NCBI RefSeq assembly: GCF_003627755.1
Contig: NZ_CP032697.1
Span: 1-64,000, forward strand
Direction: 5' to 3'
DNA from: Rhizobium jaguaris
Lineage (GTDB): Bacteria; Pseudomonadota; Alphaproteobacteria; Rhizobiales; Rhizobiaceae
DNA: 64,000 nt
Shown: piece by piece, positions 27,014-34,777 of the stretch
Layout of the letters: each line of letters begins with the position of its first letter
Numbering within the stretch: position 1 is the stretch's first letter
The notes under the pieces: model-generated
Seen by the model: the letters and a program-made list of their open reading frames with translations, nothing else
Databases searched by the model: none
Told to the model about the DNA's origin: nothing
Translations under genes and position numbers: made by a program

Positions 27014-27988
27014 ATGGATTCGCAACTCGACATGTTTTCGAAGGCGCCGCCTCCTGCGGTGGAAGAGGTGAGCCCACGCGTGGCGCTGCCACGACGACCG
27101 CAGCCCACTACATTGTCCGACGAAGACATGGCGCGGAAGCTTGAAGATAGCCGAAACTATCGCGTCCTCAGGAAGCTCGTCGCTCGGCCTGTTGCCGCGT
27201 CCAGGCGGCCGGAGTTCTCTCGTATCGGGGTCATTCTCGACACGGAGACCACGGGTCTCAATCACCGGACCGACGAGGTCATCGAGATCGGTGCAGTCGC
27301 CTTTACCTTCAACGATGATGGAATGATCGGCGACGTTATCGGTGTCTATGGCGGCTTGCAGCAGCCGTCCGCGCCGATCCCGCCCGAGATCACGCGGCTG
27401 ACGGGAATCACTGAGGCGATGGTGGAGGGACAGGTGATTGATATCCGCGCCCTGCGTAAACTGATTGAACCGGCAGACCTGGTCATCGCCCACAATGCCG
27501 GGTTTGACCGGCCGTTCTGTGATGTTTTCTCACCTGTCTTTTCCGGCAAGGCGTGGGCGTGCTCGGTTTCGGAGATCGATTGGAGCGCTCGCGGCTTCGA
27601 AGGCACGAAGCTCGGCTACCTCATAGGCCAGGCCGGCTATTTCCACGAGGGCCACCGCGCCGTGGACGACTGCTTTGCGCTTCTGGAGATCCTCGATCGG
27701 CAGCAGGCAGACGAAGAAAGCGCCTTCCAAGAATTATACCTGGCCAGCCAGCAATCACGTGTTCGCATCTTTGCCGAGCACAGTCCGTTCGACATGAAGG
27801 ACCATCTGAAGGCGAGGGGCTATCGCTGGTCGGACGGCAGCGACGGTCGCCCGAAGTCCTGGTGGGTCGAAGTTGACGAAGACGATCTCGATGAGGAACT
27901 TCGCTATCTGCGCTCTGATATCTACCAATGGGATGAAGCGGACCCGCCGATCTTGCACCTGACGGCCTTCGATCGGTTCAGGGCTTGA
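27014..27988 (+). CDS. DnaQ-like 3'-5' exonuclease
   Basis: A 324-residue protein with a DEDDh exonuclease core: D76-T-E78-T-T-G (motif I), AHNAGFDRPF (motif II Asp) and EGHRAVDDCFALL (motif III His and Asp). The start was set at the ATG 27014 (MDSQLDMFSK), preceded by 'gcaggaa'; a TTG at 26918 in the same frame would add 32 residues but overlaps the likely promoter. The C-terminal 110 residues (HLKARGYRWSDGSDGRPKSWW) form a small extra module seen in stand-alone exonucleases of rhizobia. It could process nucleic acids during repair or degrade invading DNA. There is no polymerase subunit nearby. Confidence 0.85.
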   Translation: MDSQLDMFSKAPPPAVEEVSPRVALPRRPQPTTLSDEDMARKLEDSRNYRVLRKLVARPVAASRRPEFSRIGVILDTETTGLNHRTDEVIEIGAVAFTFNDDGMIGDVIGVYGGLQQPSAPIPPEITRLTGITEAMVEGQVIDIRALRKLIEPADLVIAHNAGFDRPFCDVFSPVFSGKAWACSVSEIDWSARGFEGTKLGYLIGQAGYFHEGHRAVDDCFALLEILDRQQADEESAFQELYLASQQSRVRIFAEHSPFDMKDHLKARGYRWSDGSDGRPKSWWVEVDEDDLDEELRYLRSDIYQWDEADPPILHLTAFDRFRA

Positions 27989-28158
27989 TCGAAAGGACGA
28001 CACCGCCGGACTTGCCGATCTATGCGATCAGCGCATAGGTGTGGTGATGCCTTGGCGCTGCAAAAATCCAGGGCTTGATATTATATGTCTCTCATCGAAG
28101 CGAACGGAGCGCCGCTGATGGCAGCTCGGCTTCGAATACCCGAGGAAAGGGGATCATC

Positions 28159-28305
28159 ATGAATGTCGCACGCTCTTTCAACAATTGGCGCAAGTACCGT
28201 CAGACGGTCGGTGAGCTGGGCCGTATGTCGACCCGTGAACTGCACGATCTCGGTATCGATCGCGGTGATATCCGCAACGTTGCCCGCGCCGCGGTCGCCC
28301 GCTAA
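28159..28305 (+). CDS. DUF1127 small basic protein
   Basis: A 48-residue protein starting at ATG 28159 after the strong ribosome site AGGAAAGGGG. The sequence NWRKYRQTVGELGRMSTRELHDLGIDRGDIRNVAR is the DUF1127 hallmark. Relatives such as CcaF1 of Rhodobacter are stress-induced RNA-binding proteins co-transcribed with CcsR sRNAs. Here the DUF1127 gene is likewise followed, about 190 bp on, by a four-hairpin array with CCTCCTCCC loops, which supports the same gene-sRNA unit. Confidence 0.88.
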   Translation: MNVARSFNNWRKYRQTVGELGRMSTRELHDLGIDRGDIRNVARAAVAR

Positions 28306-28496
28306 CGGCTCCATAGCTATTCATTCCGTCCTTTTGCCGGCGCCTGATTGTCCTCAAGTGGGCGCTTTTGTTCGGTGGCTCTGGCGCTTCCTCACGAAAG
28401 CTGCCCGTTCTTGAGCTTCCCGCTTTTCGCATGGCGCATGACTGCCCTGCAAAGAAATGCCTATCGCACGGGCAAAGCGTGTCTATACTCAGACCC

Positions 28497-28655
28497 ATCG
28501 AAGCGATGTACCTCCTCCCGCATCCCTTCGATTTGCAGGCGCTCTTATCCTCCTCCCAAGATCGTCTGCGGGAACAGCAGCACTCCTCCTCCCAGCTGCT
28601 GTTCGGTTCTTTTCGAAAGCCTGCCGCACCTCCTCCCGCGGCGGGCTTTTTCGTT
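28497..28655 (+). ncRNA. Array of four cuckoo-type (CcsR/alpha-r14-like) sRNA hairpins
   Basis: Four successive stem-loops each expose CCTCCTCCC, an anti-Shine-Dalgarno sequence, in the loop. Motifs are at 28511-28519, 28549-28557, 28585-28593 and 28629-28637. Stems: ATCGAAG/CTTCGAT (28497-28503 with 28526-28532), GCAG/CTGC (28535-28538 with 28566-28569), GAACAGCAG/CTGCTGTTC (28572-28580 with 28596-28604), and AAGCCTGCCGC with GCGGCGGGCTT (about 28617-28648). The last hairpin is followed by T5. Cuckoo RNAs of alphaproteobacteria have this architecture and often lie downstream of DUF1127 genes; in Rhodobacter they are processed from the shared transcript under stress. The motifs are directly visible; processing and function are inferred. 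Confidence 0.8.
28616..28655 (+). terminator. Rho-independent terminator that also carries the fourth CCTCCTCCC loop
   Basis: GC-rich stem AAGCCTGCCGC/GCGGCGGGCTT with the loop ACCTCCTCCC, followed by TTTTTCGTTTT. It probably ends the DUF1127-sRNA transcript. Confidence 0.75.
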
Positions 28656-28895
28656 TTGGAGGCTACGTCGTTATCTCTATGTCCTGTGGACGAGAGTGGT
28701 TCCGATGGAAGATATCCGACGAGCTGTCGGAGGATATACCTACGCGCCGTCGTTTGAGCCGCGCTTTCCTTCCGCCTGCAGGCAAACACTTGACGCAGGT
28801 TTTCCTACCCCATGGCTGTTTTCGCCTCGCCTTCTGTATTAGACACCGTTCCGACAGCATGGGCTGCCGGAGAATTAAACTAGAGAAGGCCGACA

Positions 28896-29102
28896 ATGGC
28901 GACAGGTACTGTAAAGTGGTTCAATGCGACGAAGGGCTTCGGTTTCATCCAGCCGGATGACGGCAGCGCGGACGTGTTCGTTCATATCTCGGCCGTGGAA
29001 CGCGCCGGCATGCGCGGCTTGAATGACGGCCAGAAGATCACCTACGAACTGGTGAAGGATCGTCGGTCCGGCAAGATGTCTGCCGACAGTCTCGAAGCCT
29101 GA
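28896..29102 (+). CDS. cspA: CspA-family cold-shock protein
   Basis: A 68-residue OB-fold protein with the two RNA-binding motifs: KGFGFIQ (RNP1) and DVFVHISAV (RNP2). It starts [16 protein letters not shown], the standard rhizobial CspA N-terminus. Cold-shock proteins act as single-strand RNA chaperones. A 240-bp leader separates it from the sRNA terminator, long enough for the structured 5' UTR these genes usually have; I did not model it. A hairpin follows the stop codon. Full length. Confidence 0.95.
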   Translation: MATGTVKWFNATKGFGFIQPDDGSADVFVHISAVERAGMRGLNDGQKITYELVKDRRSGKMSADSLEA

Positions 29103-29110
29103 TGCGCCCT

Positions 29111-29138
29111 GGCAAAGCCGGTTTTGGCTGGCTTTGCC
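29111..29138 (+). terminator. Hairpin after cspA
   Basis: Perfect 9-bp inverted repeat GGCAAAGCC (29111-29119) and GGCTTTGCC (29130-29138) just beyond the stop codon. There is no T tract after it, so it may be a stability element or a weak terminator. Confidence 0.5.
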
Positions 29139-29416
29139 GAATGAATAACCAGCAGGGTACGGCGGTTTCTGGATTGTGAGCCGACTACGCGTAGGGAGAA
29201 TTCGAACGCAATCTCATGGTAACGTGAGCCGCGCGAACCGTAGGATCAAGCTTGAGCTATTCGACCCACTCTAGCCTTTTGTATCTATGCATCTTGCTCT
29301 CCAGGCTCAGCGCGTTTGACGAACTTCTCCCGTTGCTTTGCCGTACCATCTTTGAAATTTAGGTAACGAAAAATAGTCTGCCAAGAATGCCTCCACCTGG
29401 ATAATCTTGGCTCGAC

Positions 29417-30505
29417 ATGTGGGGTTTCGATTCGTCCGGGCTAAGGGCGACGCCCTTATCGTGCCTACTAAACATAGAGGGTCCCGGCAGGATGGACGGC
29501 AAGATCGAATTGGAAATCTTCGAGGACGGTGGCGTTTTTCGTCATGGCGACGACTATGACGGAATTGTCGAAGAACTGGACAATGCGCTCGATCAACGCG
29601 ATGCGGGAACCATCACACCAGCCAAGTATCTCAAAACGCTCAAGGCGCTGGTCGAGCGCCACCCGCTTTTCATCGACGGCCATGCCCATCTTGGCAACGC
29701 CCTAATGGAGGAAGGAAAACCGAAACTTGCGCTTCAGGCCTGCCTTCGCGGTCTTGCAGCAGGCGAACGTGCCATTCCTGCCGAGTTTTCGGGGCAGATC
29801 GAATGGAGCTTTCTGGAGAATCGTCCTTTTCTGCGTGCCGCCCACGGTGCGGTCCTGTCCCAGCTTCGCCTCGGTCAGCGCCACGATGCGCTGCGCCTGA
29901 TGGAGAAGATGCTCGCCTGGAACCCGAACGACAATCAGGGCATCCGCTGTCTGATCGGTTCGGAATATTTGCGAGCCGGTGAGACAAAGAAAGCCGAGCG
30001 CATCTTCACGGACGAAGCCGGGCACTATCCACCTTATCACTACGAACACGCGCTACTGCGCCTGAAGTCCGGCGATCCGCTCTCAGCAGCGACCAGTCTG
30101 CGGCGTGGTTTCGTGGCGAATGGCTATATTGCCGAGATCCTTTCTGGCAACCCCGAACCGATGCCTCTCGCGATCTGGCACGGCTCCAATCTCGCCGAAC
30201 CGGAGACGGCGCGCGACTATCTGGACCATTGTGGCGACCTATGGCAGCGGACACCGGGGGCTATCGCTTTCGTGCGTTGGCTGCACACGCATCCGAAAAT
30301 TCTGATCGAGCGTGCCGTCATTCTCGATTGCCAGGAGGCGCTGCTGTGGGAGTTCGACCCCGCTCGTCGCCGGGACATCCTCGATCGTGAGGACGCCGCA
30401 CTTGGGCTGATCGACGACGCCCTCTCGCACGAGATCATTCAGTGTCGCACCGACCGCCATGGCCGGCAAATCGAGCCGTGGCGTTATCGACCAGCTCGAT
30501 TTTGA
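29417..30505 (+). CDS. TPR-like repeat protein
   Basis: Up to 362 residues. Helical repeats of the tetratricopeptide type are visible: LFIDGHAHLGNALMEEGKPKLALQACLRG, then AHGAVLSQLRLGQRHDALRLMEKMLAWNPND (each in the TPR A/B helix pattern G-x-x-x-x-A-L), then GSEYLRAGETKKAERIF. There is no signal peptide, so it is probably a cytosolic scaffold. The ATG at 29492 (MDGKIELEIFEDGG) may be the true start, because the first 25 residues look like leader sequence; neither start has a strong ribosome site. It has no operon partner and the function is unknown. Confidence 0.7.
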   Translation: MWGFDSSGLRATPLSCLLNIEGPGRMDGKIELEIFEDGGVFRHGDDYDGIVEELDNALDQRDAGTITPAKYLKTLKALVERHPLFIDGHAHLGNALMEEGKPKLALQACLRGLAAGERAIPAEFSGQIEWSFLENRPFLRAAHGAVLSQLRLGQRHDALRLMEKMLAWNPNDNQGIRCLIGSEYLRAGETKKAERIFTDEAGHYPPYHYEHALLRLKSGDPLSAATSLRRGFVANGYIAEILSGNPEPMPLAIWHGSNLAEPETARDYLDHCGDLWQRTPGAIAFVRWLHTHPKILIERAVILDCQEALLWEFDPARRRDILDREDAALGLIDDALSHEIIQCRTDRHGRQIEPWRYRPARF

Positions 30506-30723
30506 AATCGTCAATAGGCGTGGTGCGCGGATGCGATCAACCTGGTCGTGCAGTAGATCAAGAAGAGCAACCACCCTACACCAGGATGACGCTCCTGAAT
30601 CTCTAGACCGTCGAGGTTGAAGTCAATGCACCGCCGGGAACACCAATCGAGATTGCCGAAACGGCGGAGAGGATTGCCTCAAACGCTTAGTTCCTCTCAT
30701 CGACCTCGCTTCGAGCGGGCCTC

Positions 30724-31182
30724 TCAATCCTTGTTAGGAAGATAAAACTCACAACCGCGCTGCTGAAATTCGGCCGCCGCTATTGGCTTCCAAACCTGCT
30801 GCTGCGTCATTGCGGTCATCACCCTTTCCGACGCGCTGGCCCCTGGTCTGGCTTGTACTGGATATTGTTTTTGCAACCAATTTTCAACTCTCGTGATACT
30901 TTCGCCATACCACATGCCTGCCCAGAACTCAGTCGAACGTTCCCGAGTGAAACTGGGGCTCGGAGCAGTGCTTTTCGCTAATAGATCAATCGCGGTAGGG
31001 GCGTCCTCCTTCGCACGCTCGTAACCCAACTGCGCAAGCTGGTACCTAGCACCACCGAGTTCAGCCCAATTCGCGAGTTCTGAACACTCGAATATCTCAC
31101 CCGAGGTGTTGGCCGCCGCTTCGGGGGCTGAAAGGCCTATCGAGAACACCAGGATGACGAGTGTTTTCATGAGAACTCGCAT
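30724..31182 (-). CDS. Secreted or periplasmic protein of unknown function
   Basis: A 152-residue protein with a clear Sec signal peptide: basic MRVLMK, the hydrophobic TLVILVFSIGLSAPEAAA, and a likely cleavage after A-A-A or A-N. The mature part has two Cys (one near the start, one near the end, ECSELANW and QQRGCEFYLP), which could form a disulfide. There are no catalytic motifs. It is isolated between the TPR gene and the HU gene. About 370 bp upstream (31183-31561) show nothing. Confidence 0.55.
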   Translation of the reverse strand: MRVLMKTLVILVFSIGLSAPEAAANTSGEIFECSELANWAELGGARYQLAQLGYERAKEDAPTAIDLLAKSTAPSPSFTRERSTEFWAGMWYGESITRVENWLQKQYPVQARPGASASERVMTAMTQQQVWKPIAAAEFQQRGCEFYLPNKD

Positions 31183-31561
31183 AGGTTCGAAGTGATGACA
31201 ATGAACACTCCGTTTTTACTACTTAATCAAGAGTAAATCGCAACACGGGCACCGCGTGAGAAACGTGATTACGAGGTTGAGGTCCCCGCTCGCCTCCGCC
31301 CCAGCTGAAGTCCTACTATTTCTGGAAATGAAGCTGGGAGAGCAAGACAGACTTCTTCCACATCCGCTCAATGCCGTGCACATCACTTGGTTCGTCGTTA
31401 AAGTCAGGCGATTTTGCGTTTGGGGATATCCAAATTAAAGATGTGGATATCCCTGCGTAATACCTTCGTGTTGAATTACACCTGAACATGCCCGCCAATC
31501 GATCCAGCGAGCGTCTATGTATTAACGGCGCAGAAGCCGTTTTGAATGAGGCTCTTGGCAG

Positions 31562-31735
31562 TTACTTGTTGAGCGCATCTTTCAGCGGCTTGCCCGGTTG
31601 GAAGGTGATCTCGGCGCCAGAGGTCGCTGCCGCGGTGATGGATGCAAAAACAGCCTCAACGATCGTCTTGCTCTGAGCCTTGCTAAGATTGTGGTCAGCC
31701 GCGATTTTTTCTGCGATTTCATTGGTGGTGGTCAT
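31562..31735 (-). CDS. HU-like protein with the DNA-binding arms deleted
   Basis: A 57-residue protein starting at MTTTNEIAEKIA (ATG 31735, AAGGGA upstream). It has the N-terminal helix-turn-helix dimerisation part of rhizobial HU proteins (LSKAQSKTIVEAVFASITAAATSGAEI) joined directly to the family's C-terminal helix (TFQPGKPLKDALN). The 35 or so residues in between, which in HU form the beta sheet and the DNA-grasping arms with the R-x-x-R-N-P-x-T-G motif, are missing without loss of frame. It may be a decayed gene or a dominant-negative/dimer partner of HU. It lies 35 bp downstream of the WGR gene on the same strand. Confidence 0.7.
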   Translation of the reverse strand: MTTTNEIAEKIAADHNLSKAQSKTIVEAVFASITAAATSGAEITFQPGKPLKDALNK

Positions 31736-31770
31736 GGATGGATTCCCTTTTTGATCACGGGGAATAGTTT

Positions 31771-32082
31771 TCATCGCAGGTGCTTGTTGTCACCTCTGTC
31801 GTTGTTGGAAGGGTGCTCGATATGGGCATTTCCACAACTTGCGACGGGACGATAGCCTTTCGCATGCTTTCTACGCGCCAGATCCAGGAAGTGCACCGCC
31901 GCGTCGCGCTCTGTCTCGAACATTTCCGTCTTTTCGCCACCACGCTTTCCGATGCGTCCCCAGGCGCGCGTGACGGCCACTTCGCCAAACAGCGTCGGCT
32001 GGATGGAGAGCATATAATAGCGGGCCATGTTCCTTGCCGCGTCGAAGCGCTGGCAATAAAGCTGATAGGGATAAAGAGCCAT
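31771..32082 (-). CDS. WGR-domain protein
   Basis: A 103-residue protein consisting almost entirely of one WGR domain: MARYYMLSIQPTLFGEVAV, TRAWGRIGKRGGEKTEMF, then ERDAAVHFLDLARRKHAKGYRP. The start is set at ATG 32082 (MALYPYQLY), which matches family members; the open frame continues further upstream but that part is not conserved. WGR domains bind nucleic acids, as known from PARPs; small rhizobial versions are often plasmid-borne and of unknown role. Probably co-transcribed with the HU-like gene downstream. Confidence 0.85.
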   Translation of the reverse strand: MALYPYQLYCQRFDAARNMARYYMLSIQPTLFGEVAVTRAWGRIGKRGGEKTEMFETERDAAVHFLDLARRKHAKGYRPVASCGNAHIEHPSNNDRGDNKHLR

Positions 32083-32241
32083 GCACGCAGCATCGCTGCA
32101 CCGCCCGACGACGTCCAACGACACTTTTGAATCGATGGGCCGTGTTCGATTCACGGCGGTGATGGATTTGACGCTCCGTAATGCTGGCCACGGGAATGAC
32201 GAGGATATAAAAGCCTGGCCGAGACAGATGTAGGATGATCC

Positions 32242-32463
32242 ATGAAAGACATGATCGAGGTAGATAATCGCGGCGAATACGGCCTCTGGGCTATCGAAGT
32301 GGCAAAGCAGATTGTCAGCGAGCAAGGATTCGATCTTGCCAAGGCTGCCCGGGACGGCGGCGACGAAGACGTTCGTGTGGCCGGCAATGCACTCGGCCAG
32401 GCCATCACCAACGCACTTCTGGAGGTTTTCGACGGGTTGTTGGAAGGCGCTCCAGCAGAATAG
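32242..32463 (+). CDS. Small acidic hypothetical protein
   Basis: A 73-residue protein (MKDMIEVDNRGEYGLWAIEV...). It is mostly helical, acidic and without known motifs. The ATG is preceded by 'gtaggatgatcc', a weak ribosome site. It is divergent from the WGR gene. The next 400 bp (32464-32861) hold open frames on the minus strand that I do not consider supported. Confidence 0.45.
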   Translation: MKDMIEVDNRGEYGLWAIEVAKQIVSEQGFDLAKAARDGGDEDVRVAGNALGQAITNALLEVFDGLLEGAPAE

Positions 32464-32861
32464 AACATCGTACTCGATCGTGCCTCACGCTTCTTGCCCG
32501 AGCGCTAGTGATAGCGAGCATGCGACGCTCCCCAGTGCCTTCAGACCGATCGGCTCAGAGCGATCGAATATCTTTCCGGCCTTCCGTGAATCTTCTGAAT
32601 AAGGTTTTCCAGCCGCAGCGCCGCGGACGGCGTGGTAAGCGGCCGGAGTGAGCCCAAGCAAATGCCACGCATTTGCGCTGGCGCGAACGGAGCAGGCGGA
32701 GGCAACCCGCGCCCGCCAGGTAGCGCCGAAGGGTTTGCCGAAGCCTCGTGGGAAACCTGGTCGTCGGTCCTGCTGAACAACGGATCTGCTCGATACAATC
32801 GTCGACTTTACGGTCATGCTCTTCCATTTTTCCGCGCTGCCACCTGGCGGCGCCGACGGTT

Positions 32862-33242
32862 TCAATCCTTAGCATCGAGGCCCAGATAGGCGCGCAAAGC
32901 GCGCTCGGTAATATCTGCTGCCGTCGTCTTCTTTTTCAGGGCTTCCAACTTCGCAGCAATGATGACGGATCGCGGCACAACAATCTGAAACCGCTCCGGC
33001 GTTTCGTCGTCCGGATCGAGCTGTGGTTCCGATTTGCTGGCCGTTAGTTCGACAGTTTGAGCATTTGGCGTTGCCTGGGCCGGATCGCTTGCGCTGTGGC
33101 CAGTGCCCGATGGTCGATGCATTTTGTCATAGGTTCCCATCTTGCCGATGGAATCGGCAATAAGCGAATCCAGGTCAGTGAGGTTTCGGCGGGATTTGGG
33201 GAGAGACGGTATTTGCGCCGCGTCTGAATTGGGTTCTTTCAT
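32862..33242 (-). CDS. Ribbon-helix-helix partner of ParA (VirC2- or ParB-like)
   Basis: A 126-residue protein. The first 75 residues are disordered and polar. The C-terminal 45 ([39 protein letters not shown]) form a ribbon-helix-helix DNA-binding domain: one strand, two helices. Its start overlaps the end of the ParA gene by 4 bp (ATGA), so the pair is translationally coupled. Such pairs serve either in plasmid partition or, like VirC1/VirC2 of Ti plasmids, in placing the relaxosome. The divergent neighbours are mobC and the relaxase, which keeps the second option open. Confidence 0.7.
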   Translation of the reverse strand: MKEPNSDAAQIPSLPKSRRNLTDLDSLIADSIGKMGTYDKMHRPSGTGHSASDPAQATPNAQTVELTASKSEPQLDPDDETPERFQIVVPRSVIIAAKLEALKKKTTAADITERALRAYLGLDAKD

Positions 33243-33913
33243 GCCGCCTCTCCAATAATCCTGGAAATGTCGGAGATCACGCTGACGATGTTGCTGCGCG
33301 CCTTCGAGACCTGCTCGGCCTTGCTTGGATCCTTTCCGATTTGTGCCAATGAGCCTGCCTCCTTCGAAAACTGCTCGTAGACTTTTCTCGCACGTACGAA
33401 GGTCGGAAGGGCGGCAAGCTTGTTGTCGCGGATCATCTGGACGGCATCCTGGAAGGCGGCGGTATTGGTGTCGATGCCTTCAACGCGATTGAGGACGAGC
33501 CTGAGAGGCGCTCGTTTGAGACTGCTCTGCGCCCATTCGAAGAGTTTAACGGTCTCAACCATTTCCATCACGTTGGCCTTCGCTGGCACAAGGGTGATGT
33601 CACTTGCGACGATCGCGGCGACCAGAAGGTCGTTGATGGAGCCCTGGACATCGATCAGAATGATGTCGGCTGATGCCGTCTTGAGTGTAGCTTTCAGATC
33701 ATCCGGTGTGCTCGCCGACACTGCCGTCAATGACGTCGGCAATGTTCCGGCGCGCTTGCAACGGCCATACCATTGCAGGCAGGACTGCTGTTTTTGATCG
33801 GCATCGATGATCAGGACGTTCGTGCCGTTTTGCGCCAGCTCGGAGGCGATCAGCAGACACAGGGTCGATTTTCCGACGCCGCCTTTGGAATTCGCCATTG
33901 CGATAATTGTCAT
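33239..33913 (-). CDS. ParA/VirC1-family ATPase
   Basis: A 224-residue deviant-Walker ATPase with [11 protein letters not shown] at residues 7-17 (signature Lys in KGG), the switch motif [12 protein letters not shown], and IILIDVQGS as Walker A'/B. It is short, without an N-terminal helix-turn-helix, like small type Ib ParA and VirC1. It would move DNA cargo or relaxosomes over the nucleoid or to the cell pole. It heads a two-gene operon with the RHH protein and faces away from the mobC-relaxase operon across a 420-bp region that contains a probable oriT. An AT-rich stretch at 33945-33962 (TTTTATATATAGAGATTA) is a plausible promoter. Confidence 0.85.
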   Translation of the reverse strand: MTIIAMANSKGGVGKSTLCLLIASELAQNGTNVLIIDADQKQQSCLQWYGRCKRAGTLPTSLTAVSASTPDDLKATLKTASADIILIDVQGSINDLLVAAIVASDITLVPAKANVMEMVETVKLFEWAQSSLKRAPLRLVLNRVEGIDTNTAAFQDAVQMIRDNKLAALPTFVRARKVYEQFSKEAGSLAQIGKDPSKAEQVSKARSNIVSVISDISRIIGEAA

Positions 33914-34283
33914 TCCAATCCGTCCTAAGTGCGCGGTGAATGATTTTATATATAGAGATTAATATGGAAGCTGGAGCGCTTTTGCAAGTGGCGTTGCCTG
34001 TGGTGCTTTTGGCCGCCAGTTCCTGGCGGCGCTACCGGCCGTCCTGTCGTTTTCACAGTCGCAGACGTTCTCTGACTGCCCGGCGTGTTCTGCGGCTTTA
34101 GCTGCCGCAAGTGCTGGTGCTTACAAGCATCTTGGTGGTGCCAGCTCTGCGGTCACACATGATCGTTTTGCACGCCGTATCACTGACATCACTTGCAGTC
34201 GTTCCAAACGTGACCGTCGTCACAAGACTTCCAGTGCTGGTATAAGCGATTGAAATAAAAAGATAAAGATGAATTAGGTGGTT

Positions 34284-34316
34284 GGCAGGATAGCAGTTTT
34301 TGTATTACAAAACTGG
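34284..34316 (-). other. oriT: Probable oriT: nic core and adjacent inverted repeat
   Basis: On the minus strand 34293-34284 reads CTATCCTGCC, matching the MOBP/RP4-type nic core TATCCTG|C. By analogy the nick would fall between 34286 and 34285. Beside it, an inverted repeat CAGTTTTTGTA...TACAAAACTG (about 34294-34316) resembles the relaxosome-protein site next to nic in RP4-like origins. It lies 44 bp before mobC, the usual place. Confidence 0.65.
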
Positions 34317-34336
34317 CGTGTGCCCGGCGCGGGCGG

Positions 34337-34777
34337 ATGAGGTCGTTCCGGCAGTCGCAAGAGCGACCGGAACAACGACGGACGTGGCCGACGATGACGA
34401 CAAGACGAAGCAAAACGGTATGTGTGAGGCTGTCGGAGATCGAGCTTTCCGCGCTGAAAGACTTTGCCGAAGATACTGGATTGCCAATCAGCGAAGTGCT
34501 GCGGCGTCTGGCCCGTGAGGCCGGCGGTCTTGGTACAACTGTGGAGGGAGAGATCGCGATACAGTTTAAAGCGATGGTGGTGCAGTTCAGGAAGGTGGGT
34601 GTGAACCTCAACCAGGTGGCGCGAGCGCTGAACAGCGGCCGGAACCCGGGCTATGAGCATCTTCGTGACGGCATTGGCCGACTTGCCAGGATCGTTGCCG
34701 ATGTCGAGCGCAATCTCGATGAGATGCGGGCGAGGGGACGTGCGCGCGCTAAGCGATTGGTGAGGTCAGATGTTTGA
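34337..34777 (+). CDS. mobC: MobC-like relaxosome accessory protein
   Basis: A 146-residue protein, or 127 residues if it starts at ATG 34394 (MTTRRSKTVCVRLSEIE), which matches the family N-terminus better. The ribbon-helix-helix part (VCVRLSEIELSALKDFAEDTGLPISEVLRRLA) is followed by the MobC signature VQFRKVGVNLNQVARALNSG. MobC proteins bind oriT and help the relaxase open the DNA. It overlaps the relaxase gene by 8 bp, so the two are coupled. oriT-like sequence lies directly upstream. Confidence 0.85.
   Translation: MRSFRQSQERPEQRRTWPTMTTRRSKTVCVRLSEIELSALKDFAEDTGLPISEVLRRLAREAGGLGTTVEGEIAIQFKAMVVQFRKVGVNLNQVARALNSGRNPGYEHLRDGIGRLARIVADVERNLDEMRARGRARAKRLVRSDV

Noticed and set aside
28178..28960. 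Long overlapping open frames around the DUF1127 gene and hairpin array
   Set aside because: They run through the DUF1127 gene in antisense and through the four hairpins and terminator, so structure rather than coding explains the region.
32485..32865. 126-codon minus-strand open frame upstream of the small acidic gene
   Set aside because: No ribosome site, no family-like segments and composition like non-coding frames.
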